From DATKKM01 sp036741795 (lineage in GTDB: Bacteria; Chloroflexota; Dehalococcoidia; SM23-28-2; RBG-16-64-32): 20,237 nt of DNA. The notes under the pieces are model-generated. The model was given only the letters and a program-made list of their open reading frames with translations. It did not search any database and was not told where the DNA came from. This document shows, one piece after another, positions 1 to 8,038 of this stretch. A program made the position numbers and the translations under genes. Within the stretch, counting starts at the first letter, position 1, and each line of letters begins with the position of its first letter. The stretch is taken from the NCBI GenBank assembly GCA_036741795.1, contig DAINRO010000046.1:1-20237 (forward strand), written 5' to 3'.

Positions 1-1
1 C

Positions 2-550
2 ATGTCCGTAGGCGACTCCCTCCGCAAGAACCTCCACTTCTGGCACTGGTACCCGCAGCTCCTCACCGAGGGGATGAACGAAGACCAGCTGCATTGGCAG
101 CCCGAATGGAACGCCAACCACATCACCTTCGCTATCTGGCACGCCTACCGATCCGAGGACGAGATCATCCACGGCATCCTCATGAACAAGCCGTCCGTCT
201 TCGCCCGCGACGGCTGGCACCAGAAGCTCTCCGTTGAAGAGCCCGGCAATCCGCCCTTCGGGACCGGCCTTAACCGCGAGCAGATCGCCCGCGTCCGCCT
301 CCCGATGCCGGACCTGCTGGATTACGCGGTGTCGGTCGGCGAGGCCATGCAGGCCTACGCCGACACCCTGGATGAGCGCGACGGTGGCATCGAGATCCCT
401 CTCCCCTTCCTCACGCCCGTCTACCCGATGCTGGACACGATGACCCGCGCGGAAGTCCTCAACTTCTTCTGCATCGGCCACACCGCCGAACACCTCGGCG
501 AAGTCCAGTACATCAAGGGCCTATTGGGGCTAACCGGCGCGCCGTTGTAA
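2..550 (+). CDS. DinB-like four-helix-bundle protein
   Basis: The 182-residue product resembles the DinB/YfiT-like superfamily. These are four-helix-bundle proteins that usually bind a metal through three histidines and include thiol-dependent transferases as well as many proteins of unknown role. Candidate ligands are H47 (in AIWHAYRSEDE, helix 2) and H160/H164 (in GHTAEHLGE, near the C-terminus), which is the usual one-plus-two spacing. The length is normal for the family. The ATG is at base 2, so no ribosome binding site can be checked and the true start could lie upstream of the window. The next gene is on the opposite strand and converges with a 37-base gap. The family is fairly secure; the reaction is unknown. 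Confidence 0.75.
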   Translation: MSVGDSLRKNLHFWHWYPQLLTEGMNEDQLHWQPEWNANHITFAIWHAYRSEDEIIHGILMNKPSVFARDGWHQKLSVEEPGNPPFGTGLNREQIARVRLPMPDLLDYAVSVGEAMQAYADTLDERDGGIEIPLPFLTPVYPMLDTMTRAEVLNFFCIGHTAEHLGEVQYIKGLLGLTGAPL

Positions 551-560
551 AGCCGCCACC

Positions 561-595
561 CACTTCTGACTTCTATCTTCTAACTTCTTACTTCC
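561..595. repeat. Heptamer tandem repeat, about 5 units
   Basis: Five consecutive 7-base units with plus-strand core NACTTCT (purine-rich GAAGTNN on the minus strand) fill the space between two convergent genes. They run over the TAA stop (588-590) of the transglutaminase-like gene. Units differ mainly at the first one or two positions, so the period is 7 but the repeat is degenerate. A second heptamer array of different sequence lies at 4422-4449 in the same operon. Confidence 0.7.
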
Positions 596-3071
596 CTCTC
601 CGGAACGGTCGCCGCCATATCCCTCCCATCAGCGCCCCCCGCGCATCCGGCCAGATCACGCCAAGCCGCTTCCTCACCGCCTCATCGGCCGGTCGGTGGC
701 CGAACTTAGACCGCGTATAGGCTTCCGCCAGTTCGTCCCACTCCCACACGTCCCGGAAGCGCTTCCCGAGCCGCTTTGCGTACTCGTGCGGCGTCTGCCC
801 TGGTCCCGGAGGCATCCCGCCCCAGCTCGCCATGCGGACCGTCTTTTCCCATATCTGCTGCTCGTAAGGCATTCCAGCCACCGACCGCTGCCAGCCCGCA
901 AAAACGGCAACCCCCAGGGCGCCGGCGAACGCCAGGATGCCCAGCGTCAGCATGGACGGAGCGCCGGGCTGGGTGCTTACAGGAAACCCGCCAGCCCCAC
1001 CCAGCCCCTGCGGTTTGATCTCGTCCCCCTCCGGCGGGGTGAAGGCCTGGTCCTGGCCGGACACCGGCAACTGGTCCAGTAGGTCCTGGATCGAGCCGTC
1101 GCCCAACTCCACGCCCTCGCGCTCGCTCGGCCTTAGCTCGGCGGGGCGGTCCGGGCTCGGGTTGAACGCCACCCAGCCATGACCGGGGAAGTACACCTCT
1201 GGCCAGGCGTAGGCGTTCCGGTCGCGGGCAACGTAGGCACCGGTCTCCTCGTCGATGTCCTTGTCCTCGACCGCGAAGCCCGCGGCCAGTCTCGCCGGGA
1301 TGCCGAGAGAGCGCAGCATCACGACTATTGCCGAGGCGTGGTAGTCAAAGTAGCCCCGTCGTTCCTCGAACAGGAAGTGGTCAACGGTGTCCTGTCCCTC
1401 CGGCGCTTCTTTGATGTCGTACGCCACCGGGTACGTGCGGAGGTAGTCCTCCAGCGCCTTCGTCTGGTCGTAGGCGTTGTCCTCACCCGCCGCCAATTGC
1501 GCCGCAAGTTCGGGTACGCGTTCGGGTAGAGTCGCCGGAAGTTGCAGGTACTGTTCGCGTACCCAGAGGGGGTATTCTCCCTCCGCGGCCCGCAAGTCGT
1601 CCGGAGAGAAGAACGGGACGAACGCGGACACACTGTAGAAGCGGTTCTTCCTGATGCGCGCGCCCGGGTCCAGCCGGACCGCGTCCTTAAGCACGCCATC
1701 CTCGTCGAGCTTCGCCGCTTCGACGTACCGCACCGATCCGCCGTCGCCTCGCACGACCTGCAGTCCTACTAGATCGTCAGGAACGTTCTCGTTAAGGACC
1801 TCCAAATCGCTCAGGTAGCGCCCGTCCTGCGACAGGTCAAGGGACACTTTTTCGGTGCTGCCGGCCGGTACCTCGGCCTTTAGCTCACGATTCACGTACA
1901 GCGTTTCGCCCGGTGTGAAAACCACAGTCCCCACCACGCTCTTCGCTTCGAGCGTGACTTCAAGAGGGACGACCAGCCCCTCCAGTTCCTCGTTGTTGAG
2001 CCCCTCGCGTACTTCCTCCTCGGCGCTTGGCGGGAAGTCCAGACTTCGGCGGTCGCCCGTGGTCCACCCGCCGCTGGAGTACTGGTCGTAGACATTGCCG
2101 CGGAGGAGGAACGGCCCCTGGATCGTCGGGTCCTGCACCTGCACCGAAAGGAGTTCGCGCTCGCCGAGGTCCACCGACCCCTGGAACGGCAACGCCCCTG
2201 AGTACTCGTGCACTGGAACGACCTTGTTGGACTGAAGCGGCCCGGCCAGCCTCACAAAGTCCGTGCCGAGCGAGAGCACTCCCTCGATCCCTTGTTGTAC
2301 GGGGGCCGGCGTCGAGTACGGCCCAACCGGCGCCACCCAGGACGCGATCATGAGGGCGAGAAGCGCCCAGAAGCTGAAGTTGAGGAACGTGAGGTTGATC
2401 ATCGCCGGATAATCGGTGCCGTCACGCCGCCAACGAGCCATGCGCGAGAGCAAATTCGTCTGCATCACCAGCAGGCTGCCGCAAAGCATGTACAGGATGA
2501 TCGAACCCGTGAGGTCGTCGCCGACGAGAGTCAGGTCGAGGAAGATCGCGATGCCGCCGGGGATGATCCCGATCCAGGCGTTGTGCCAGCGGAACACGCT
2601 CCATCCGAAGAGGAACACGCCGACCCAGGTCAGGGCGAGGATGAGGGTGTTGAACGGCAGTGGGTCGTTCGTAACGCCATTCGTGTTCGCCACCTCGACC
2701 CAGGCCGCGAAGCGGTCGTAGGCCAGGTCCACACGGGTTTCGAGGCCGCCCGGCCCAGCCTCGGCAAGCGTTTGCCACGCTAAGACTCCAAGGCCGGCCA
2801 CGAGGCCAAGGGGCCACGCGACGTAGACCGGCGTCCGCGAGCGCGCGAGCATTGTAGAAAGCGCGATTGCGATCAAGGCTACCGTCGTCAGGGCCGGCAT
2901 CTCCTGGGACCAGCCGCCGGCTTCGAGGACCAACGTCACACTCAAGGTGGCACCGATGACCAGGACGAGCGCGATCAGTGACTCCCAATCCGCTATCCGC
3001 GGCAGCCGGTCGAGGACCGTTGGTTCGTCTCGTGCCGCCGGGGTTGCTCGCGCCCAGTCCAGCTCGGCCAT
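588..3071 (-). CDS. TgpA-like membrane protein with inactive transglutaminase-like domain
   Basis: The 827-residue protein has the TgpA layout. About six hydrophobic helices lie between residues 31 and 247, followed by an extracytoplasmic region (about 250-705) with a transglutaminase-like core (about 530-640). One more membrane helix (about 707-725) precedes a DUF4129-like cytoplasmic tail containing QTPHEYAKRL. In active relatives the core reads GYC...ASA, then AHAW, then a DPTP-like segment. Here these are GYF (F575), AYAW (Y621) and FNPSP (N637), so the Cys, His and Asp of the triad are all replaced while the surrounding fold motifs (MLRSLGIPAR, WPEVYFPGHGW) remain. It is therefore probably a pseudoenzyme with a binding or scaffolding role. 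The ATG directly follows the DUF58 stop codon (TAGATG), so the two are translationally linked. Confidence 0.88.
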   Translation of the reverse strand: MAELDWARATPAARDEPTVLDRLPRIADWESLIALVLVIGATLSVTLVLEAGGWSQEMPALTTVALIAIALSTMLARSRTPVYVAWPLGLVAGLGVLAWQTLAEAGPGGLETRVDLAYDRFAAWVEVANTNGVTNDPLPFNTLILALTWVGVFLFGWSVFRWHNAWIGIIPGGIAIFLDLTLVGDDLTGSIILYMLCGSLLVMQTNLLSRMARWRRDGTDYPAMINLTFLNFSFWALLALMIASWVAPVGPYSTPAPVQQGIEGVLSLGTDFVRLAGPLQSNKVVPVHEYSGALPFQGSVDLGERELLSVQVQDPTIQGPFLLRGNVYDQYSSGGWTTGDRRSLDFPPSAEEEVREGLNNEELEGLVVPLEVTLEAKSVVGTVVFTPGETLYVNRELKAEVPAGSTEKVSLDLSQDGRYLSDLEVLNENVPDDLVGLQVVRGDGGSVRYVEAAKLDEDGVLKDAVRLDPGARIRKNRFYSVSAFVPFFSPDDLRAAEGEYPLWVREQYLQLPATLPERVPELAAQLAAGEDNAYDQTKALEDYLRTYPVAYDIKEAPEGQDTVDHFLFEERRGYFDYHASAIVVMLRSLGIPARLAAGFAVEDKDIDEETGAYVARDRNAYAWPEVYFPGHGWVAFNPSPDRPAELRPSEREGVELGDGSIQDLLDQLPVSGQDQAFTPPEGDEIKPQGLGGAGGFPVSTQPGAPSMLTLGILAFAGALGVAVFAGWQRSVAGMPYEQQIWEKTVRMASWGGMPPGPGQTPHEYAKRLGKRFRDVWEWDELAEAYTRSKFGHRPADEAVRKRLGVIWPDARGALMGGIWRRPFRRGK

Positions 3072-4400
3072 CTACCTTGCTCCCACCGCGAACGCTCGCC
3101 CCGCCCCGCCGGTCTGCCGCTCCGGGGTGCCAGCCGTGACCACGCCCGCTGGGCCCAGCATCATCGACAGGTCGGACCCGGAGCGCACCTCGTAGACGAG
3201 GACACTGGCCGCGGCCAGCGCGGCGACCGTAGACGTGTCTCCCGCGTTCTTCTTCCCGAAGCTCGCAGGATCGAGAAGCACAACCGCAGCACGGGCGCCT
3301 TGTTCCAGGAGCAGGCTCAGCACGGCTGTCCATTTCTCGTCCAGTGATGGCGTCACCACGATGACAGTGCTGTGCCGTCCCAGGTGACGCCCTTCCTCTT
3401 CAAGCAGGGTCGCCAGTGGGACATCCCCTTGCGCTTCGGCCACCGCCAGCGACTCGAGGATTCGCATGTACTGCTGGGCGCCGCGCGACGGCGCGTAGGC
3501 GATGCGGTCGGCGCCGTGCATGATCAGGCCGAACATCCGGTTCGCCTGCAGGAAGTGGTACACGAGGGATGTCGCCACACGGACGCCGTATTCCTCTGTG
3601 CTCTCGTCGCCTTTGCCAGCCTGCACGTCCTTGTGCATGTCGAGCACGACCCAGACGCTGCTAGTCGGGTCCATCTCGAAGGTCTTGGCCATCAGGCGCC
3701 CAAGGCGCGCCGTGCTTTTCCAGTGGATGCGATTGTAGCTGTCTCCGGGATAGTACTCGCGAATGCCGGAGGCGTTCGGGGTGACGTAGTGCGTCCGCTT
3801 GCTGACCGACCCCTCGCCGGGGAGCTGAGCTACCGGCGCCCAGAAGTAAGGCAACTCCTCGGCGGAGGGGAGTACGAGCACGGGCTGCGGCCCACCGTAG
3901 CGTTTCGAGCGGCGGAACAGCCCGAAGGGGTCGCCCGTCGTGATCTTGACAGGGCCCATAGAGTACTTCCCGCGCCGGCGGACACGGGTGTTGATCTTCC
4001 AGTTGCGCGAGCCTTTGGCAGGCAGTGTCACCACTGTTTTCGAGGAACGCCCCGGTATGTCGGTCTCATCCTCGATCTCGAGCCAGAGCTTCGTCCAGGC
4101 GCTGTGGCTCTTGAACCTCAGGCGGGTCTCAGTTTCCTGGCCCACCTGCAACCGCTCCGTCGCTCGCTCCACTTCGACATCGAGGCCTCGTGACATGATC
4201 CGTGTCCAGACGAAGCAGAGGACGGTGAGACCGCCGATCAGGTAGGCACCGCGGTAAAACAGCCAGTGGCCGGTGGTCCCCGCCATGATCGCCGCGGCGG
4301 CGAAGGCGAGGAGGACGAAGACGAGGCTGTGGTTGACGATGACGAACTCAACGATATCGGCCGGAAACCACATCGCCCGCCGCAGGGCCCGCAAGACCAT
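3072..4400 (-). CDS. DUF58 family protein
   Basis: The 442-residue product has two N-terminal membrane helices (about 22-40 and 50-67) and then a soluble region. The DUF58 signature is REYYPGD...IHWKSTAR at about residues 214-232. After it comes a vWA-like fold, with WVVLDMHKD at about 250-258. DUF58 proteins almost always sit between a MoxR ATPase and a transglutaminase-like membrane protein, as here, and are thought to act with MoxR in assembling or activating cell-envelope components. Their biochemical role is unproven. The stop codon abuts the next ATG with no gap. The start lies 43 bases after the moxR stop, and that gap contains a heptamer repeat. Confidence 0.9.
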   Translation of the reverse strand: MVLRALRRAMWFPADIVEFVIVNHSLVFVLLAFAAAAIMAGTTGHWLFYRGAYLIGGLTVLCFVWTRIMSRGLDVEVERATERLQVGQETETRLRFKSHSAWTKLWLEIEDETDIPGRSSKTVVTLPAKGSRNWKINTRVRRRGKYSMGPVKITTGDPFGLFRRSKRYGGPQPVLVLPSAEELPYFWAPVAQLPGEGSVSKRTHYVTPNASGIREYYPGDSYNRIHWKSTARLGRLMAKTFEMDPTSSVWVVLDMHKDVQAGKGDESTEEYGVRVATSLVYHFLQANRMFGLIMHGADRIAYAPSRGAQQYMRILESLAVAEAQGDVPLATLLEEEGRHLGRHSTVIVVTPSLDEKWTAVLSLLLEQGARAAVVLLDPASFGKKNAGDTSTVAALAAASVLVYEVRSGSDLSMMLGPAGVVTAGTPERQTGGAGRAFAVGAR

Positions 4401-4421
4401 CTACCCGCCTATCGCCCCTTC

Positions 4422-4449
4422 TCTACTCACCACTCACTACTCACTACTC
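4422..4449. repeat. Heptamer tandem repeat, 4 units
   Basis: Four 7-base units with plus-strand consensus ACTACTC (GAGTAGT on the minus strand) span the MoxR stop codon (4444-4446) and most of the gap to DUF58. The two central units are identical and the outer two differ by one or two bases. The purine-rich strand is the mRNA strand and lies upstream of the DUF58 start, so it could influence translation or mRNA stability. Unit sequence differs from the array at 561-595 but the period is the same. Confidence 0.7.
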
Positions 4450-5412
4450 CTTCGGTCGCACTCCGGGCACCGGTATCCCTTGCAAGCACTCTTCGATGAC
4501 CTGCGCAGCGGTCACGCCCTGCACGCGAGCCTGCGCCTTGAGGATCAGCCGGTGCGACAATGCCGGGTAGGCGAGCGACTTCACGTCATCGGGGAGCACG
4601 TAGTCTCGCCCTTCGAGGACGGCGCGGGCCTGCGTTAGCCGCTGCAGGGCGAGGGATCCGCGCGGCGAGGCGCCGAGGTAGACGCTGATGTGCGAGCGGG
4701 TCGCTTCGACGACTTTGACGATGTATTCCTGCACCAGGACGTCCACGAGCACCTCTCGGACTGCAGCCTGGAGGCCCAGGACCTCACTTGATTCGCAGAC
4801 CTCGGCCAGCTCACCGACCGGGTGGCCATGGAGCTGGAGCTGCATCATCTCCCGCTCCTGCGCAGCCGCAGGATAGCCTAGTTCGAGGCGCACGAGGAAG
4901 CGGTCGAGTTGCGCCTCGGGCAGAGGGAAGGTGCCTTCGTATTCGATGGGGTTCTGCGTAGCCATCACCATGAACGGCTCCGGTACGCGGTGCGTGATTC
5001 CGTCCACGGTCACCTGGTGCTCCTCCATCGCTTCGAGGAGGGCGGACTGGGCTTTGGGGGTCGCGCGGTTGATCTCGTCAGCGAGTACGACCTGCGAGAG
5101 TACGGGGCCGGGACGGAATTCGAAGCCGCTGGTGGTCTGGTTGAAGACCGAGACGCCGGTCACGTCGCTCGGGAGGAGGTCCGGGGTGAACTGGATGCGG
5201 TTAAAGGAGCAGCCGCTGGACTTGGCCAGGGAGCGCGCCAGCATCGTCTTTCCGACGCCTGGCACGTCTTCGATCAACAGGTGCCCGCCGCACATCAGGG
5301 TCATCACGGCAAGCTCCACCTGCGCGCGCTTGCCGATGATCACGCTCTCGACGTTATCGACGATTTTCTGGGCGGTGTCTCTGGCATCCAAGGATTCGGG
5401 GCACTCCTCCAT
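4444..5412 (-). CDS. MoxR-family AAA+ ATPase
   Basis: The 322-residue protein is a MoxR-class AAA+ ATPase, a group regarded as chaperones for assembly or metal loading of envelope protein complexes. Visible motifs are Walker A DVPGVGKT (about 49-56), Walker B VVLADEINRA (about 108-117), sensor 1 MATQNP (about 150-155) and sensor 2 GASPRGS (about 247-253). The reading frame stays open further upstream, to 5628. That extension would run over the terminator at 5484-5520 and into the 3' end of the neighbouring gene, and it looks unlike MoxR proteins. The ATG at 5412 gives the normal family length. The gene heads the MoxR-DUF58-TgpA-like operon. Confidence 0.92.
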   Translation of the reverse strand: MEECPESLDARDTAQKIVDNVESVIIGKRAQVELAVMTLMCGGHLLIEDVPGVGKTMLARSLAKSSGCSFNRIQFTPDLLPSDVTGVSVFNQTTSGFEFRPGPVLSQVVLADEINRATPKAQSALLEAMEEHQVTVDGITHRVPEPFMVMATQNPIEYEGTFPLPEAQLDRFLVRLELGYPAAAQEREMMQLQLHGHPVGELAEVCESSEVLGLQAAVREVLVDVLVQEYIVKVVEATRSHISVYLGASPRGSLALQRLTQARAVLEGRDYVLPDDVKSLAYPALSHRLILKAQARVQGVTAAQVIEECLQGIPVPGVRPKE

Positions 5413-5483
5413 GGCCGTCCGGGCAGGTCGACTTAAGGATAACGGAATCGAGATGCGATTTGGTTCCCCTTCGATCAAATCGG

Positions 5484-5520
5484 AAAGAAGAAAGGCGGGC
5501 ACGGTGGCCGTGCCCGCCCT
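5484..5520 (-). terminator. Intrinsic terminator of the CSLREA gene
   Basis: On the minus strand a perfect 11-bp GC-rich stem (arms 5508-5518 and 5494-5504, loop of 3 at 5505-5507) is followed by a pyrimidine run reading TTTCTTCTTT. It begins about 20 bases after the stop codon of the beta-helix gene. This separates that gene from the downstream moxR operon. Confidence 0.8.
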
Positions 5521-5540
5521 CATGTTCGCTGTAGGTGACG

Positions 5541-7052
5541 CTAGCTGGTGGTTGCGCCCATTCGCCTGCGGACCATGAAGAACCCGCCGATCGCTCCCAG
5601 TGTCGCCAGCCCGGCGAGGACCAGCCACGGCATTGAAGAACCGCCGCTATCTCCGGATGCGCCGGTCGGTGGCAATGCCGCCGGGGATGCTGTTGCCGGT
5701 GCCAGCGTCGGCGTGCCCGAGGGCGCCGGCGTCGCCGGCTGCAGCTCGTATGCGCCGATGTCGCAGACGGAGGTCCCGTCGTTATTGCCGTCCTGCGGCC
5801 GCGTGATGCCGCGCTGGTCTTCTGTGAGGCATGTCTCCGGATCGCCGGCGTCCGTCGCCGGACTGGTCGCCGGGATAGCCCGCGTCTCCGTCGGGCCGCC
5901 ATTGTTCGCCAGCGCCGCCAGTTGCGGGTCTACGGCCGACTTGTCGCCCGGCCCCGCCAACCCACACGTCCCGTCACTGTCCAGGCTATTGTTGCTCTGG
6001 AACGAGCCGGTCTCCACTTCGCAGTCCCCACCGGTCGGGTTGTTGGCGACGATAGTGTTCGCCAGGTCGATGGCGCTGCCTCCGAGGAGGGCAAAGCCGA
6101 AGGCCCCTGACGTCCCGATGCCAGCCGATACATAGGTGTCATGAACCTGGATGGAAGCAGACTTGTTGATGATATCTTCGGCCGCGATCCCGCCTCCACC
6201 GCCGTCGGCGGAGTTGCCCGCTATCGTCGAGTTGTTCAGTAGCAGCGTCGATCCCCCGTCGTTCAGGATGCCGCCGCCGGCGCCGACGGTAGTATTCCCG
6301 GAGACCGTGGTGTTGTTGAGTTCCGCCAATCCACCCTCGTTCGAGATTGCGCCACCCCCGTTGTCATCGGACGTGTTGCCGCTAAACGTGGACCGGTTGA
6401 CCGTAAGGTCCCCAGAGTTCCAGATCCCACCTCCTTCATCGCCTTCATCGGCCGTGTTGTTGCTGATGGTGCTGTCGTTGATGGTCAACGTGCCGTCGTT
6501 CTCGATTCCGCCGCCGTCGTCTCCGTCGTTCTCCGTGACGATCACGCCACTGAGCGTGAGTGTGTAGTCCGACTGAATTCCTCCTCCGTCCTCATCTCCA
6601 TTCGCCCCACCATTGCGAACCGTGAGACCGGCGATTGTGGTCGTTGTCGGTCCGTTATTCGTCGAGATATCGAACACGCGGTCCAGCTGGCCACCGTCCA
6701 CGATCGTTGTTCCCGCCGCCGCCCCGTTGATCGCCAGGTTCGTCAGGATATCGAAGTCCCCGGTCGCATTGGCGTCCTCACCCGAACCGACGATCGTGAT
6801 CGTGTACGTCCCGGCCGGCAAGTCGATGACATCGTCACCGCTGCCCGCCGCGCATGCGTCGACCGCCGAGTCTGTATTCGCTGATTGGATAGCTTCCCGC
6901 AGCGTACAGTTTCCGTTGACAGTCAGGTCATCGGCAGTTGAGTTGACCGTGATGACGGCCGCCCTCACGGACAATCCGGACGCAAGTAACGCGCCCACTA
7001 CCGCGAGCAACACGCCGAATACGCTGATGCGAGCAAGGATATGGGTTGTCAT
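5541..7052 (-). CDS. CSLREA-type right-handed beta-helix surface protein with LPPTG tail
   Basis: The 503-residue product begins with a signal peptide (hydrophobic about 9-30, ending VRAA). A CSLREA-type motif follows (CTLREAIQSAN, about 49-59) and then many Asn/Gly-rich rungs typical of right-handed parallel beta-helix proteins (about 100-340). Next comes a choice-of-anchor-type region (about 372-437) ending DIGAYE, then a Pro/Thr/Ala-rich stretch. The C-terminus is LPPTG (460-464), a hydrophobic helix (about 475-494) and RRR, which matches a sortase sorting signal. The role is probably adhesion or cell-surface structure. A good RBS (AAAGGTGG) lies about 8 bases before the ATG. A terminator follows the gene, so it is probably monocistronic. 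Confidence 0.88.
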   Translation of the reverse strand: MTTHILARISVFGVLLAVVGALLASGLSVRAAVITVNSTADDLTVNGNCTLREAIQSANTDSAVDACAAGSGDDVIDLPAGTYTITIVGSGEDANATGDFDILTNLAINGAAAGTTIVDGGQLDRVFDISTNNGPTTTTIAGLTVRNGGANGDEDGGGIQSDYTLTLSGVIVTENDGDDGGGIENDGTLTINDSTISNNTADEGDEGGGIWNSGDLTVNRSTFSGNTSDDNGGGAISNEGGLAELNNTTVSGNTTVGAGGGILNDGGSTLLLNNSTIAGNSADGGGGGIAAEDIINKSASIQVHDTYVSAGIGTSGAFGFALLGGSAIDLANTIVANNPTGGDCEVETGSFQSNNSLDSDGTCGLAGPGDKSAVDPQLAALANNGGPTETRAIPATSPATDAGDPETCLTEDQRGITRPQDGNNDGTSVCDIGAYELQPATPAPSGTPTLAPATASPAALPPTGASGDSGGSSMPWLVLAGLATLGAIGGFFMVRRRMGATTS

Positions 7053-7062
7053 AGGGTGACCA

Positions 7063-7074
7063 CCTTTCGAAAGG
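7063..7074. repeat. 12-bp perfect palindrome overlapping the RBS
   Basis: CCTTTCGAAAGG is a perfect palindrome 11 bases upstream of the beta-helix gene start and overlaps its AAAGG ribosome binding sequence. It could fold in the mRNA or be a protein-binding site. Function is unproven. Confidence 0.4.
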
Positions 7075-7151
7075 CAATAGCCAGCTACACGCCCCGGTGG
7101 CGCGCTGGTCTCTACCCGGTGAAACGCAGCGATGGGGCGAGGGTTAATCGG

Positions 7152-7181
7152 ATTCTAGGCGCCATCGCCGCCCGCGGGCAA
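7152..7181 (-). promoter_or_regulatory. Putative sigma-70-type promoter for the beta-helix gene
   Basis: On the minus strand TTGCCC (7181-7176) and TAGAAT (7157-7152) are separated by 18 bases. This would start transcription near 7145, about 90 bases before the ATG at 7052. It lies in the gap between the divergent beta-helix and crotonase genes. The call rests on consensus similarity only. Confidence 0.4.
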
Positions 7182-7225
7182 CCGCGCGTGCTAATCTATC
7201 CACACTTAATCGCAGGAGGCCCCAA

Positions 7226-8038
7226 ATGACCGAATACACCGACCTCAAGTACGAGACCGACGGCGCTATCGCCACCGTCACCCTGGACCGCCCCGACCGC
7301 CTCAACGCCCTCTCCACCGGGATGCTCGAGTCCTTCTCCCGGGCCGTCCAGGCCGCGGACGCCGACACCAACATCCGCGTCATCATCCTGACCGGCGCGG
7401 GCCGCGGCTTTTGCGCAGGTCTTGACCTCAAGGACCTAGCCGCTGGCACCGGGATTGGCGCCGTGGCCAACAACGGCGGTGGCGGCGCACTGGCTCAGCG
7501 CTTCGACCTCAACAACAGCCCGCCAGTGGTCCTTCACAACACAGACAAGCCCGTAATCTGCGCGATAAACGGCCCCGCCGCCGGCTACGGCATGGACCTC
7601 GCCCTCGGTGCAGACATCCGCATCGCCTCCACCACCGCCAAGCTCGCGGCCGTCTTCACGCGCCGCGGCATCCTCCCCGAGAGCGGCGGCGCCTGGCTCC
7701 TGCCCCGCCTCGTCGGCTGGCCCAAGGCCGCTGAGATCTGTTTCCGCGCCCAGACCCTCGGCGCCGAGGAGGCGCTGGAGTTGGGCCTCGTCAACCACGT
7801 CGTCGAGCACGACGAACTGATGCCTGCCGCGCGTAAGATGGCCGAGGAGATCGCCGCCAACGCCCCTCTCGCCGTCCAGGCCACGAAACGGATGATGCGC
7901 CTCGGCATGGACGAGACGTTCGAGGCCAGCGTCCACCACGTCTTCCTGCAATTGCTGCCCCTCTTCGGCACGAAGGACTTCATGGAGGGCGTCCAGGCCT
8001 TCATCCAGAAGCGCGAGCCGCAGTTCACGGGACGTTAG
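7226..8038 (+). CDS. Enoyl-CoA hydratase/isomerase (crotonase) family protein
   Basis: The 270-residue product is a crotonase-superfamily enzyme acting on acyl-CoA thioesters. It shows the N-terminal DRPDRLNAL strand and a GRGFCAGLDL segment forming the first oxyanion-hole region (about 56-65). INGPAAGYGMDLAL (about 114-127) forms the second. The RRGILPESGGAWLLPRLVG region follows, with a Glu in the PESGG position. The equivalent of the first catalytic Glu of classical enoyl-CoA hydratase is not evident (the stretch reads AAVFTRRG), so hydratase activity should not be assumed; isomerase or another crotonase reaction is possible. A strong RBS, AGGAGG at 7214-7219, lies 6 bases before the ATG. 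The 3' end overlaps the convergent Vps62-like gene by 14 bases. Confidence 0.88.
   Translation: MTEYTDLKYETDGAIATVTLDRPDRLNALSTGMLESFSRAVQAADADTNIRVIILTGAGRGFCAGLDLKDLAAGTGIGAVANNGGGGALAQRFDLNNSPPVVLHNTDKPVICAINGPAAGYGMDLALGADIRIASTTAKLAAVFTRRGILPESGGAWLLPRLVGWPKAAEICFRAQTLGAEEALELGLVNHVVEHDELMPAARKMAEEIAANAPLAVQATKRMMRLGMDETFEASVHHVFLQLLPLFGTKDFMEGVQAFIQKREPQFTGR

Noticed and set aside
561..595. CRISPR-like array
   Set aside because: The units are 7 bases with no spacers, so these are simple tandem repeats.
5413..5628. N-terminal extension of MoxR
   Set aside because: It overlaps the terminator and the 3' end of the beta-helix gene, and MoxR proteins normally begin near the ATG at 5412.
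7585..8028. Minus-strand open frames opposite the crotonase gene
   Set aside because: They are antisense shadows produced by high GC codon bias; the plus-strand frame has an RBS and family motifs.
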